Assembly (NCBI GenBank): GCA_951640195.1
Contig: OX621171.1
Location: forward strand, 1,116,001 to 1,180,000
Reading direction: 5' to 3'
From: Porpolomopsis calyptriformis
Taxonomy: Eukaryota > Basidiomycota > Agaricomycetes > Agaricales > Hygrophoraceae
DNA length: 64,000 nt
The position numbers and the translations under genes were made by a program. Below are positions 20,083 through 32,318 of the stretch, piece after piece; position 1 is the stretch's first letter; each line of letters starts with the position of its first letter. The notes beneath the pieces are model-generated. The model made no database searches and had not been told where the DNA came from. It saw only the letters and a program-made list of their open reading frames with translations.

Positions 20083-23000
20083 ATGACCAACATCGTCGAC
20101 AATCAATCACCATCGTCTTCAACCTTTCTCCCGTATCTTGTCGCTCTCTTGTCCATCTACGAGCTTGGTCCTTCGGCGGCTCCAATCCCCAGATACGATG
20201 GCCCCACAGATAAACAGATGGATATCATCCTCAGGTCGCTCAGTGCAATGGCGAGACGGATGTACACTGCAGAAGACACGCTTGCTTCCATTAAAGCGTT
20301 CGAGAGCTGGCAATTGAACGGACCAGATACAAAAAAGAGACGAAGTGTGGGTGATATACCCTCCTTCACCAACGAGCTTTCACCGCATTCTATCTATCAT
20401 CACATCACCGCCAACGGTGAGTCCCATCCAAGCAACAATAATGGCACCACCGAACAGGACGTCGAAATGGAACCACGAGATGACGACCATCCATCCACCA
20501 TCCCCTGTCCACCCCCAAATGGCCGCCCGGAACATATCTCCCTCGAAAACCTCACAAGCTTTGCCCCAACCAAGCACACCCGATACCTTTACACCACAAC
20601 GGCCTCCGCGACGGCCTCTTCCCATGGACATCACTCCACCTGCCCGACCTGCGGGAGGGTCACCACCGACGCCACCACCATGAGACATGTGTACACCGAC
20701 CCTTCTGTCGGTTTGTCTTCCGTTGCGTTCGAGAGCGGGATGAGTGCCGTCGAGGAGCTGCGGTTGCTCAAGGCACAAGTCCAAGATGTCGCTCGTGTTT
20801 GTAACGCCGTCGCTAGGGGTGACTTATCTCAGAAGATAACCGTGCCAGTACAGGGCGTTGTCATGGTCCAACTCAAAGACGTTATCAATACTATGGTGCG
20901 AATTACTCTATCATAATTCCATTGTACGCTACCGTTATATTGTACATAGGTCAATAAATTGGGACAGTTCGCTAAGGAGGTTACTCGAGTCAGTCAATAG
21001 GTCGGCACAGAAGGGTAAGTGATCGTTTACCACCCCTCGTTGGCTGCAACATGCATAATTACTATTTAGTAAACTCGGCGGACAAGCTCTTGTCCTCGAC
21101 GTCGAAGGAACCTGGCGAGAACTCACAGGCGTAGTCAACAACCTTGCCGCTAATCTCACTAGTCAAGTCCGGTCAATTGCAAAAGTCACCAAGGCAGTCG
21201 CACTAGGAGACTTGTCCAAGCAGATCGAAGTGGATGCCCGCGGCGAGATCTTAGATTTGAAGAACACCGTGAACGGTATGGTCGTGCGACTCCGTGCGTT
21301 GGCGGCGGAAGTGACGAGGGTGACGCTGGAAGTAGGCAGTCAAGGGAAGCTCGGGGGGCAAGCGCATGTTCCAGACGTGGAAGGTGTTTGGTTCGAGCTT
21401 GTCAGGAATGTAAGTGTCTATTTTTGAGTTTTTAAGTGGATGTACGGTTGCCTTATCTCATTCTTATAAAAGGTCAATCGAATGTGCTCAAGTTTAACCG
21501 ATCAAGTTCGCTCGATTGCTCATGTCACCACCGCTGTAGCCAAGGGCGACCTTACACAGAAGATTGAGATACTTGTCGAGGGGGAGATGGCACCGCTCAA
21601 AGGAACTGTCAATTCTATGGTGGACCATTTGAGTGCATTTGCGAGTGAGGTTACGAGGGTTGCTCTCGAGGTGGGGACTCAGGGAATACTCGGTGGTCAA
21701 GCTAGGGTCGAAGGGGTGCAGGGCACTTGGGCCGACCCGACGAGGAATGTTAATGTGCGTTTGTTCTACTTTCTTGTGATTCTGTAAACACACGCCCCCC
21801 TTCCTTCTCCAGAAAATGGCAAGCAACTTAACGGATCAAGTGCGTTCCATCTCAGAAGTGACGAAAGCTGTGGCGCTGGGCGACCTCGGGAAACTTGTGA
21901 ACGTCGATGTGCAGGGCGAGACGCTCGATCTGAAGATGGCTGTGAATTCCATGGTAGCCCAGCTGTCGACTCTCGCGAAGGAGGTTGTTCCGGATGTACA
22001 GGGGACGTGGAAGGTGTGTTGTGTTCTGCGACTTTTTTTTTCTCGCTCATTCTATCCCATAGGTTCTCACCGACAACGTGAACCTTATGGCGATGAACTT
22101 GACGAATCAAGTGCGCTCAATCGCCGAGGTTACCAAGGCCGTTGCTGGACGAAGAAGATCGAGGTAGATGTGAGGGGTGAGATTTTGGGACTGAAGGAGA
22201 CGGTTAATGGGATGACAGAGAGTTTGAGCCTATTTGCTGATGAGGTTACGCGTGTGGCGAGGGAGGTCGGGACCGAAGGGCGATTAGGAGGGCAAGCCAG
22301 GGTTACAAATGTCGGTGGGACTTGGAAGGTGAGGACCCTACCTCTTGTTTCTCACGAGGGCACTGATGTTGTTGGGTAGGGCTTGACAGACAACGTGAAT
22401 GTTATGGCTAACAATGTGTGTTTTCTTGTTTCTTTAGCACCGTATTCTGACATTTTCTTTCTGCTCTAGCTCACTTTGCAAGTCCGGACGATTGCCGTTG
22501 CGACCGTACGTCCATCCCACTTTAAGCATTCCATCGTTGTCTTTAATGAGCCCATTTGCGCATTCCCTGCTCATATAGACCGCAGTAGCTCGTGGGGATC
22601 TCACGCAGAAGATCACTGGTGTGTCGGTCTCGGGCGAAATGTTAAGCCTCGTGAACACAATAAACGACATGATTGACCAACTGGCGATATTTGCTGCTGA
22701 GGTGAAGAAAGTAGCGCGCGAGGTCGGGACAGAAGGGAAATTGGGAGTGCAGGCTGAGGTTGGGAACGTGCAGGGTATTTGGCAGGAGATCACGTACGAC
22801 GCCCGTCCCTGTGGTCCAAGTGGTACGTTTACTAATGGCTTCCGTGGTGGTATTTGGATCGGCAGATTATCTGTGAATACCATGGCGGGGAATTTGACAA
22901 CTCAGGTTCTCGGGTTCGCGCAGATATCGGCGGCGGCCATGGACGGCGATTTCACGCGGTTCATCACAGTTGAGGCGAGTGGGGAGATGGACTCGCTTAA

Positions 23001-23530
23001 GACGCAGATCAATCAAATGGTTTACAATTTGAGGGATAGTATACAAAAGAATACCGCCGCGAGGGAGGCAGCTGAGTTGGCCAATAGGAGTAAGAGTGAG
23101 TTTTTGGCAAATATGTCGCATGAGATCAGGTTCGTCTGTCTTTCGTTCGTTTTAGTTCTGGCTCTGATGCGAAGGTGATACTAGGACCCCAATGAATGGG
23201 ATTATTGGGATGACAGAGTTGACGCTTGATAGTGACCTGAATCGATCGCAGCGGGAGAGCCTTTTGTTGGTTCATAGTCTCGCGAGATCGCTTCTATTGA
23301 TCATTGACGACATTCTTGATATATCGAAAAGTATGTCTCGATTTACCCTTCATTGTATGTTGCCCTTCCTGAATTGTCTTCTTTCCACCCCTAGTTGAGG
23401 CGGGTCGTATGACTATGGAGGCAGTATCCTATTCTCTGCGCCAGACCGTTTTCGGTATCCTCAAGACGCTGGTCGTCCGTGCCTCACAGAATAATCTGGA
23501 TCTTACCTACGACGTTGAAGCCAACATTCC
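20083..23530 (+). pseudogene. Group III hybrid histidine kinase (HAMP-repeat) fragment, C-terminus lost
   Basis: The start ATG at 20083 opens the conserved front of Nik1/Os-1-type kinases (FLPYLVALLSIYELGPSAAP; YDGPTDKQMDIILRSLSAMA). After a Ser/Thr/Pro-rich linker come at least six HAMP repeats ([46 protein letters not shown], then two more), split by short introns. The phospho-acceptor helix [19 protein letters not shown] spans an intron near 23125-23185. Reading stops after LDLTYDVEANIPD (about 23530); the ATP-binding and receiver domains are missing. Other lesions: TAG at 20998-21000 in the first HAMP, loss of about 15 residues in the fourth (near 21985), and a frameshift near 22148. The intact protein senses osmotic and fungicide signals upstream of the HOG pathway. 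This copy cannot act as a kinase. Confidence 0.85.
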
Positions 23531-24210
23531 TGATCGGAGGAGAATGCTTCCAGTCGTGCGGAAATATTGAATATACAGGAGGGAATTTAAGACGAGAACG
23601 CTTACTTACCGAGCTGGAAGCGGGAGGAATGTGGCTCAACGCGAAGTTCGGTCGGGATGTCGGTAACAGAAGTAGATGGAGGGGCATCCTCGTCTGCCAA
23701 GATTTGCAGTTGTCTCTGTCTATAATATCCAATGCGGCCGTTAACATGGAGCGACGAAACAGAAAAACGACGATAAATGGAAAGGGAACCGTTTTAACCT
23801 GGGACTTTCGAACGTGGAATCCATCCCGAAATCTGACGCTGATCCTCTCGAAAGCAAGTGGTTGATCTTTGCCTTTGTCTGAACCAAGGGAGCGTCGTCG
23901 AGACGTTGACTTCCACGCCCTAAGCCCTGCGTCGAAAAATGAACATACGATTCCTTTGGTTGAATCGAAGTATCTACTCACGTTTTCTGGAGATGAGGAC
24001 TGCGCAAGCTGTTTCAGTACCAGCACGCGCTATAACCAATAAACGAGCACTGACCATCATGTAATTAGGCTGGTATTGTAGTCTGGATTGCGAAAGGGAG
24101 TCCATTCTGGCTCCGAAAAATAAATGGAATTCTCCGTTATCACGAAAACTTAGGGGCAGGGCCTGCGCATCGGGAAACTGGGACCGAACTGGAAAGGAAT
24201 TATAAAGCAT
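23484..24210 (-). CDS. Unrecognised minus-strand gene or fragment
   Basis: Two open stretches, 24210-23974 and 24026-23484, are probably joined by an intron near 24000-24060. The first begins with an ATG (MLYNSFPVRSQFPDAQALP, then DNGEFHLFFGARMDSL). The second contains FDSTKGIVCSFFDAGLRAW and TAALDIIDRDNC. The last motif recalls the segment before SWIM zinc fingers in Shu-complex-like proteins, but the Cys/His signature is not present, so I do not assign it. The 3' end overlaps the broken end of the histidine kinase, placing a rearrangement point near 23530. Confidence 0.3.
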
Positions 24211-24420
24211 TACAAGCTATAGATTTTCCACCATTGCTGCAATTCTTATGTACTCTCAGGTAATCCTAGATATAGCTCAGTGACGCTGGTAGGATCCACA
24301 AAGTCTGCCAGTCTGGCAAGACCTGGGAAATATACATCAGTCTGTGCTCTAAATACATCTTCTTATATGGAGCGGTGAAATTCAGGAAACCTTTCAGTGA
24401 TTAGCTGTAATTCTCACCAT

Positions 24421-24910
24421 GGTTTTGATTGTCCAAGTATGTCTATGTTGCGTGGCTTGCCAAGAATCACCCATGTTATGGTGGTTGGCCGCCGCTCCCA
24501 CTGCGGTTTCAATTGTTCAGGTATGTCTATGTTGCATGGCTTGTCAAGAATCACCTATCTTATGGTGGTTGGCTGCCGCTCCCGCTGTGGTTTCGATTGT
24601 TCAGGTATGTCTATGTTGCACGGCTTGTCAAGAATCACCTATCTTATGGTGGTTAGCCACTACTCCCACTGTGGTTTTGATTGTTCAGGTATGTCTATGT
24701 TGCATGGCTTGTCAAAAATCACCTATCTTATGGTGGTTGGCTGCCGCTCCCACTAGTACTAATATTATGGAGATATCTCTGCATTGCGTAAATTACCAAG
24801 CTCAGGAATGCTTGGCTACTTTCCCAACCAATTACACGAGTATGCCTATATTGCACAGTATGCCAAAATATACCAATATTAGGATGATTGGTCGCTGCCG
24901 TCATTATTAA
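24421..24910 (+). repeat. 84-bp minisatellite
   Basis: Four units with exact 84-bp spacing start at 24421, 24505, 24589 and 24673. They are about 90% alike, and further decayed units continue to about 24910. The period is a multiple of three, so all frames stay open across the array and produce a spurious 28-residue protein repeat. No promoter or protein function is supported. Confidence 0.85.
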
Positions 24911-25069
24911 TTATGCAACAAATATTATTAATAATCCAGGAAATGGCAATATATATATTACATCCCTCTCGCAGCCTTCCTACATGTCCTCATCTCTCTG
25001 ATCTTTGGCAATGCACTGTTTTTCAAAATGGGGCGCCGAGCGGAAGAATAGGTAGGAAAAATGTGACTA

Positions 25070-26240
25070 ATTACCAGTTAGACACTCTTGAGCCGAAATA
25101 TCACAGAAACTTACCAATTCCACTATACCAAAAGTCCATCAATTTCTTCCTTCTCATCGACATCTTCAAAAAGCTCCAACACACTGTTGTAAAAATGCTT
25201 AGAGTCAGTGGCTGTGTCTGCTCTGGAAAAAACTGCCAAGGAACAAAGCGTAAATCGGACCTAGGATACGAGAAGTCAGTGTCGCCTGGGTCTTTGGTCA
25301 AGGATATACTTGGGTTGCAATATAAGCAATGGAAGCTAATGTAACGCTGGTCATTCCATGAATTCAAGTGTTCCCAGACTGTGTGGCCCTCGTTTCATTC
25401 TCAACCGAGCTAGGTGACATGAAGACATGTTTGTACACCTAAACTTGGTGGTGAATGCCACAAATAAGAGAATAGATACAGTTTAGTCACCTTGACAAGG
25501 AGGGAGCTTTTAAAAAGTCCTTTCCATGGATCCTCCAGTTCATAATTAGAATCTGCATACAAGAAGACAGGCCACTGATCACCAGGGACCATCATCTCCC
25601 CGCTTCGGAGTTTCTCTTTGATTCTACCACAAACTAATATTAGTGTGCAACAGTAGAGGTACAGTTAACAAGAGACGTACTCCGGGCATGTCCAATCTAC
25701 ACCTGCAGGGCAGAGTAGCATGCCTGTACCTTCGTGGTGAAAGCTGCGATTGGCTTTGATGCTGCGAGTAAGGGGAGGATTGAGGGATTCTCCTCTCGGG
25801 GTAATCCAATCGATGATGGCGCCTTTCAAGCTCTTGGTGTCATCGGATCTAGTGTTGGCGGAACCTTTCTGGATCTATTCAAGGGAAGCATTTCGTATTC
25901 ATGGGTAGAAATTCTGGACATACCATATCCGCTATTGCCACTCCATCCTCGTCAGAACCATTCATGAGGCGTTGTTCGAGACCCAGTACCATTTGGAGAA
26001 GAGCTGAAAAAACACAATGTTCCTGCCGTTGCCTAGAAAAGGTTGTATAGCCCAATTTTTCAAGAGAATGAGGATCACATACTCACAAGAGAATGACTCT
26101 TCTGGTTCTTCTGACAGTTCGCCCAGGTGCAAGAGACCATTAGTGATCAGAGTCTGGACATTACAAAGTGTATGTACGGTGTGAGAGAAATGGCGGCTGT
26201 GGCGAATGAGAGGATCAACAACACCCCTGTTCAAACAAAT
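25070..26240 (-). pseudogene. DUF6698-like gene (agaricomycete-specific family), probably broken
   Basis: Minus-strand exons give the family order: NVQTLITNGLLHLGELSEEP (about 26160), ARSDDTKSLKGAIIDWITPR (about 25810), HHEGTGMLLCPAGVDWTCPE (about 25710), LRSGEMMVPGDQWPVFLYAD then PWKGLFKSSLLVK (about 25600-25500), and the end FSRADTATDSKHFYNSVLEL with EDVDEKEEIDGLL (about 25240-25130). Short introns separate them. The segment that should join the two last blocks (HIFTSPSSV type) is not found intact, and the final exon needs a frame change near 25280, so I treat it as decayed. Function of DUF6698 is unknown; the genes are multi-copy in mushrooms and often lie among transposons. The identification relies on recalled conserved words. 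Confidence 0.55.
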
Positions 26241-26339
26241 CTCGTCAGCGTGCTGGTGTCCAAGTGGAGCAAGTAGTGCTGGATATATGGTCTCCTTCTT
26301 GGACCCAGTTCTAGGGCAGTGGTCGGAGGAATATTTTCA

Positions 26340-28942
26340 TTACCAAGCATTGAAGGTGTAGGCCATCAGGAAGAATAGCCCAGTATTTATGCCAGGCCTG
26401 GGTTCCATGGGATTTTGCCCAAGTTGACGTAGGAAACAGTCCACTCTCATGCTGTTAGTGTTGAAGCTGAAGCCAACAACTCGCACGAATAACATGCATG
26501 GGAAATTGAACGATGAGTATTCCCGCTCTAAGTCAAACCTGAATCTACGATTGTTTTGGAGAAATACAATAGGTAAAGGATAAAAAGACAGTATGAGTAT
26601 CAGAGTTGTTATGGGATAAAGATAAATGAGTGGGACTCTAAAAAATATTTGCACCGACAACGATACCCTCAAGACCTGAGGGTGAGGTAGCTGAGGTGAC
26701 ACTAAATAGTTTGAAGCTGGGGGAAAGTGTTTCACATATCCTGAGTTCCGGTGTAGGTCCGAGTCCCACTTGCTGGCAATGCAGAGCGCGGCGGCGGCGA
26801 CTGCAGCGGGCTCCCATTCCAGCACTCTTGTGTAGTACCTGCAAGTTCTTGAGCTAGGCTTTCCCATGTTTGCAGGCTTAGTTTCGGAGGAAACTGAAGG
26901 CTTTGGCCCAGGGCAGTGATCGGGTGGAGAGTTTTCACCCATTCTGAGGGTGTGCGCATGACTGGTTGTACATCGAGTTGGCACCACAGCTGCTAGAAAA
27001 ATGTTTCGCAGGGCTGACTCCATTGACCAGCATACACGGGTATCTTCTTGTCGAAGACGGTCTGTGGTGGAAACAGCGACCTCCTACTCCCACCTTCATT
27101 AAATGCTGCAGCCCTGCCCAGCAAAACATCGATTTCACTGGTTGATACAGAATCACTGTGAAAGTTGCGATTTCCAATATGGGTTGTACAACTGAGTTCG
27201 TTCACAGTGAGCTGAGGAGAAGGGCCGGCCATCGCACTGAAGATTAAATCCTCACCCCCAAGTGCCAAGGCAAGATGAGTGACAATTCCTCCTTGAAACA
27301 AAAAAGCCCTTGCGTGGTCGCGTTTCATAAGATTGGCACATGCCGCACGCCAGCGTAATACGAAGATAGAAATATCTTTTTCATATTGCAGAGGTTGTTC
27401 AGCATCACGATTATAGAAGACGGCATTATCCAGCATTGATTGGGTCATTTTCTGAGGCTTGAATAGTTCGAGATCTCAAGAGGGTACAACCAATTGGAAT
27501 CTGATGCACATGCTCAGAGCCCAGGTCAATACTTCTGACCAGCTCCACTGGGGGTGCACCAAGGCTATATGACGCAAACAGACTTCTGATGGTTCGTCAA
27601 GAACAAGCCTGCTGTGGGACAAATAGAGGGGATTCCATTTGTACATAGCAATAGGTATGACAGAAAAGATCGTGGCATGAACACCTGCTTGATCCTGGAT
27701 CAAGTTGATGTGCCAATCGGATTCACTAGTGTTTGTTGAAGATGTCGCACTCGGTTCTCCAGTTTGCGTTTCACAGTCTGCTCCAATGATACTGATAGTG
27801 GTTGTGGCAGTATAGGCGTCACCTATTCTGTTTGCTTGTTTTGAGGATAAGCCGGATGACCCCAAAGACACCATTACTTCCCTCGGCACTTCAGAACCAT
27901 CACATATTGCAACATCTGAAGGTAACAACTTGCAATTCAACGATGCAGACGTAACGGTTGGACGATTGGCTGCATAGCATTGAGTGAGTGCTACAAAACA
28001 AAAAGTTGGCAACAAAAATATGAGACAAGCAACCCACTCACCAGTGCCAGTGGTACCTGATCGTGATCGTGCCGCGCCCAATTCTGAGCTCCCATTTGTT
28101 GAACACTGCAATGTAAATTTTGAAGGCTGAAGTGTATTGGTGAGGTTTGTGGAGCCATCTGTCAGCATGAAGGATTGGGCAGGAGTGGCGGGATTGACTA
28201 GGGGGCATTGAGTGGGCAACAAGGACCCTGTTTGAGTTGTTACACACCTGTGTTATTCGAAGACTGTGGCCTGTGGGTGTTCGTAATGTCTTCTGACCAG
28301 CTCCGAGGAACAGTAGCTAAAATATTTCCAGCCAATGATAAGAACCTGAGAATGGTGACACCCACCTGCGGCAAGCTGTACAGTTGAATGTGTCCAGCTG
28401 CGATCGTTTGCAGCACTTCTGACCAGATTATCCTTCCAACCACTTGGGCGGGAGTTCATGCTGGTACAGCCACCATCGCCACTCCCCCATCCACTGTCAT
28501 TCTCCCTTCCACTGTTACTATCCCCCCACTGGCATCTGTCGGGTTTCGTCCAACAACGGTCATTGGTCACCCAGCAGCCAGCATTGTTCCATCCCCTGTC
28601 TGTGTTCACCCTACTTCCATACATATCTACCCAGTGTTGCTCGGACCCATTGCCAATACTAGACCAACTGTTACCACTCGCATACGTGGAGTTAGACAAA
28701 GAGTGTCATTGCATTAGACATGATGGCGCACACCACCAGACTTCGTTAGCTTGGTAGCCGAAAGGGGTAATAGAGTGAGGACGGGGGGTTGGTTCTTTGT
28801 TGTGTCTGTTGATACTGGCATTATTGGTGGGGGCTTCATTCACGTCGTCTATCGTTATGGGTTGTTGGGCAGCAACGGGGCTCAACGTCGCGACTTGGAG
28901 GAGAGGTTCCTTGGTGTCCACTGGCATATTGGCGACATACAA
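26340..28942 (-). CDS. Multi-exon gene of an unnamed, dispersed agaricomycete family
   Basis: A minus-strand chain of coding pieces with plausible introns. A short N-terminal piece (28942-28706) is followed by a Trp/Ser/Gly/Asn-rich piece (28699-28380), an exon VPRSWSEDITNTHRPQSSN (about 28315-28250), a piece with an intron at 28050-28000 (GTGAGTGGG...TTGTAG), then DWHINLIQDQAGVHATIFSV and SWSEVLTWALSMCIRFQL (27700-27490). Next come RDHARAFLFQGGIVTHLALA (27320), AMAGPSPQL (27220) and EIDVLLGRAA (27110), then a segment with RTPSEWVKTLHP (26950). The pattern harAflfqGGiv...aGPS...ei..LLG...TpsEW recurs in uncharacterised mushroom proteins. Function unknown. The Trp-rich 5' piece may instead be the antisense of a Pro/Thr-rich plus-strand ORF (28388-28717). 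Confidence 0.4.
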
Positions 28943-29373
28943 TCAAGCACACTAGTGCGTGGTGACGGCAAGGACCTGATCTTGACAAATAAGCCAGTTG
29001 CACATTCAGGCACGTTGAGTTCTCGGTCACTGGAACTATACAGTATCCTAAGCCTCTCAGGCTCTTTCTGACCCCCCACCGAAAAAACCCCTCCTTTCAT
29101 CCTGTGACGCTAGCATTCTATGCAGGTCACTTTAGTAACCCCGACTCTAGCGTCCAACGCAGGTCTGGGGGCTTAGGCTGGAATCACTGGAGGACAACAT
29201 ACTTGTATGGCCACTGTCCCTCAAAGCTATGGGTTTTTCAAGCCAAGGATTGGGCAGTGATATACCAGCTTCATCCGCGCAAGTTCCCGCAACCCACAAC
29301 TTTTTAGGTTCACGACTGAGGTGAATATAATTACTGATCCCATAGGGGATTATCAAATGTCATTGACACCAGA

Positions 29374-30925
29374 TAAATAGTCAATCCCGACTATCCCCCA
29401 GGGCTAGTGGAGTGTTCTCGTACGCAGATTTAGCACAGCAGAATATAGACGCCATTCAAACCCAGCCACACTCTCAACATTTGGAGGCAGTATTTCATCC
29501 ACGACAAGAAGATATGATTCCCTATGGAGGTAAGCTGACCCCCGCTGAGATATGAGGCTCACTCACTGTACAGGAACAGGTCAGACTGGTCCGACTACCA
29601 GTGGTTCCAATTTCGCTTTGCTCCGCCATCAACCTTTCTTCGATTCATCGACCTCATCCACTTCTTCTTTGCCAGCAGCGTCTACCCCCCCCACCTTCGA
29701 AGACCTTCTTAACGTGACTGACCAAACAGTATCCACTACCTATCCCCTTCTCTCAACGTTTCAACCAACCGTGGAATTTACAACAGAAATCGCGCCACCC
29801 TCACCCGAATTCCAAGATATGGCAATACTCTGTAATGCGGCACCAGTCACATATCTAATAACGCAATTGGCTATAGACCTGGCCATAACAGAAACCTTTC
29901 ACAGTTTTGGGTGGGCTCCAAGCCAAAGTTATCGCCCAATCCTAGTTGCAACTTGTTCCCTGGCTCAAGCAAGAGAATTGCATCTCAAGCTGTTGAACTA
30001 CAAGCGTGATGTCCTGGGCTCAAAGCCATTGGGGGAAATCCCCGAATATGGCGAGTTTCTCTCACAACTATCAGACTGAAACTGATGAGGGCTTCACAGG
30101 GATTGATGATGGCAACCTCATCCATCTCATCGATAAAGGTGTCTCCAGGTTCCGCGTGTCTATTAAAAACAAAGCACACAAACACATCGAACCTGTTGGA
30201 GATCAAGATGAATCCCAATATCAAAAAGGGTATGCGATCCTCCAAAATGAAAATGGGGAGTGGCCAAGCAAGTCGACAGTTAGGGAGCGCATTTTGGTTC
30301 TCCTCACTGACGATCACTTCCTCCATGGGAAGACTGCTGACAATGTGTGTCTATTCATTGGTGAAGCTTTCAGGGGAGATCTGAATCTATTGTCCTTACA
30401 GGTCACATCTTTGTATGATAGTCCAGTCATCCACAAGATTTCCTGTGATTCGTATTATCATGGTGAGGACCTGATTGCTTACTGTATAGAGAGGATCTAC
30501 AGCAAATACCCCTCTCTGAAGTTACTTTCCAACCCTTGGCTCGATCGTTTCCCTGGTGTCGCGCACCTTATTTCGTCAACTGCTGTGAGTCACCCTTTAC
30601 TTTCTCAAGCAAATTCACTCATCTTCCACTAGGCATGGAATTGTCTAGAAGAACACCAACAAGGTTTACGACACAGTATTCCATTCAATGATCACTACCA
30701 ACCAAAGTTCTACAAGCTATTTCTTGAGACTTTGTCTGACAAAGCATATACTAGTGCGTTGAAAATGCTTGGCTCGAGAAACGCCTCCCTGTAAGTTCAT
30801 CTAAATTTTTTTACTGTGATCCTTCTTTATTATCTTTGGGCAATAGATGGGCGACTACAGATGACAGGGGCTGGTTGTTACGAGATGATTCTGATGATGA
30901 GGATAATATGTACGTCGCGCAGTAG
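29374..30925 (+). CDS. DUF6532-like protein gene, four or more exons
   Basis: Exons: up to 29530 (ADLAQQNIDAIQTQPHSQH), then after a 47-bp GT-AG intron 29577-30584, 30633-30790 and 30847-30925. The body includes HKISCDSYYHGEDLIAYCIE (30430-30490) and ends after an acidic tail with TAG at 30923-30925. The fold words (VTSLYDSPVIHKI; CLEEHQQG followed by an F-x-x-x-Y-x-x-x-Y helix) fit DUF6532, an agaricomycete family of unknown function. The frame switches between about 30010 and 30080 (LGSKPLGEIPE in one frame, QTETDEGFTGIDDGNL in the next) without a good intron, which suggests a frameshift. No ATG opens the first exon; an upstream exon is likely. Confidence 0.45.
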
Positions 30926-31280
30926 AGAGAGCAGAGAAATTCTCTACTTTCTCTCCTACTTTCTCAGGCTCTCAATTATACATTGTGTCCGGGTTGGCAT
31001 GTCTTTCAATCCCATTCATATATAAACCTGTCCATATATTCACTTTGTTGGGTGACTTCTTCCAAGTATTATTATAATAATAATAAATTTATTAGTAAAC
31101 GCACCAGCGTCGAAGATTTCCGGCTAGGATTCAAGTCACTCAGCTTCAATTCTCAATGTCTCCTTTGTACAGCTATTTTGAGCTGGCTTGATTGGGCCCA
31201 ATCTTGGTTATCTTGATATCCAGCTGATTTCATCTTCACTGGGCTTGAATCATGAACCGTGAGACAACCATCACTGGCAA

Positions 31281-32041
31281 ATGCCCTCGAGCACGCTGGC
31301 GAGAATAAAGAAACATCCGATGGGGTGGAACCTGAAGTCGTTGTTTTCCACTGCTGGCAACTCCCACCACAGCCGCGGTCCCACCCTTAGCCAATCTCAA
31401 GACTCGGACCCTGCCCTCCCTCAGGATAGCATAACGACACCACCAAATGCCACGCAACATCATTCACCCTCTATCGTCCCCGCCACCATCATCAACATCA
31501 CATCACCCGTTAGCAGGCCAGGCCAAGGGGGATCGGCGGCAAACGGTCAGAGAACTGGCCCAGGGATAAGATTGGGGGTGTGTAATCCATACCACTCTCT
31601 TCTTCAATTAAGCAGGTGTTGCATTAGATTCCATCCATAGATGAATTGCTGAAGATACCAGATTTTCTGGAGAATCAACAACACATTGAACAAGTCCAAC
31701 TAATCGCTCACACATATGGATGCAAATACCTGGCTTTGAAAGATGTTGCCGAGGCCCGACTGTGACAGTGTTTGCAACAACTGTTGGCCTTGCATGAGGA
31801 GTTGGTGAGAGCTAAGAGAGAACTTTCTGAGGCTGAGGAAAACATTCGCGGTCTCGACCACTTGATTGATAACATCCCGCGCCGAACTACCACAAGCCTC
31901 AGCGGTCCCCCTGATGCTGCTTCCTGGAGTAGTACCGGTAATGGTCCACATGATGATCTCCTAGGCCATAGGGATCCCCTAGTGGAACCACAGCTCCCCT
32001 CCAATTCGTCCCACTCGATTCTCGATTTTCCATACTGCTGA
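31281..32041 (+). pseudogene. Hypothetical coiled-coil protein with one nonsense codon
   Basis: It starts with ATG at 31281 (MPSSTLARIKKHPMGWNLKS), runs through a Ser/Pro-rich region and an intron beginning near 31580 (GTGTGTAATC), and continues DELLKIPDFLENQQHIEQVQ into a coiled coil (LHEELVRAKRELSEAEENI, about 31795-31850). It ends at 32039-32041. A TGA at 31763-31765 sits where Arg is expected (RLRQCLQQLL), again a C-to-T change. No known domain. The 3' neighbour runs the other way. Confidence 0.4.
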
Positions 32042-32318
32042 CTCAGAGTCATGGTTAGGTACCACCTGGGCATGACTTATTGTGTATGTACTTGTATTAT
32101 CTTGCGTGTCAGTAATGCTAACTCAGATCCAAGACTCCAAGTTCACTAGTGGCCGGTTGTGATTTCAACCTATCTTTCTTGCTGCCAATCATTTTCGTGG
32201 CAAGCCTTAATTGTACTACTATTTTCACATCTGAATATTTGCTAAACATGCTACTGGCCATCACTGGCAGCTTGGGCAAAATATAAATTGGGAACTGTGG
32301 ATACATGGCATGATACCT
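32042..32318. other. Intergenic between convergent genes
   Basis: About 280 bp with no supported feature, between the ends of the coiled-coil gene and the split minus-strand gene. Confidence 0.3.

Noticed and set aside
23750..23850. SWIM zinc-finger (Shu complex) protein
   Set aside because: One motif (ALDIIDRDN) is suggestive, but the Cys/His signature is missing, so no function was assigned.
24240..24340. tRNA-like words (AGCTCAG, then GGTAGGATCC)
   Set aside because: No acceptor stem or complete cloverleaf could be formed.
24397..24910. Open frames of 119, 163 and 75 codons with a repeated peptide
   Set aside because: They are products of the 84-bp minisatellite, whose period is a multiple of three; two frames read equally well.
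28388..28757. Plus-strand Pro/Thr/Val-rich frames of about 100 codons
   Set aside because: Antisense to a minus-strand chain with plausible introns; kept only as an alternative there because composition alone cannot decide.
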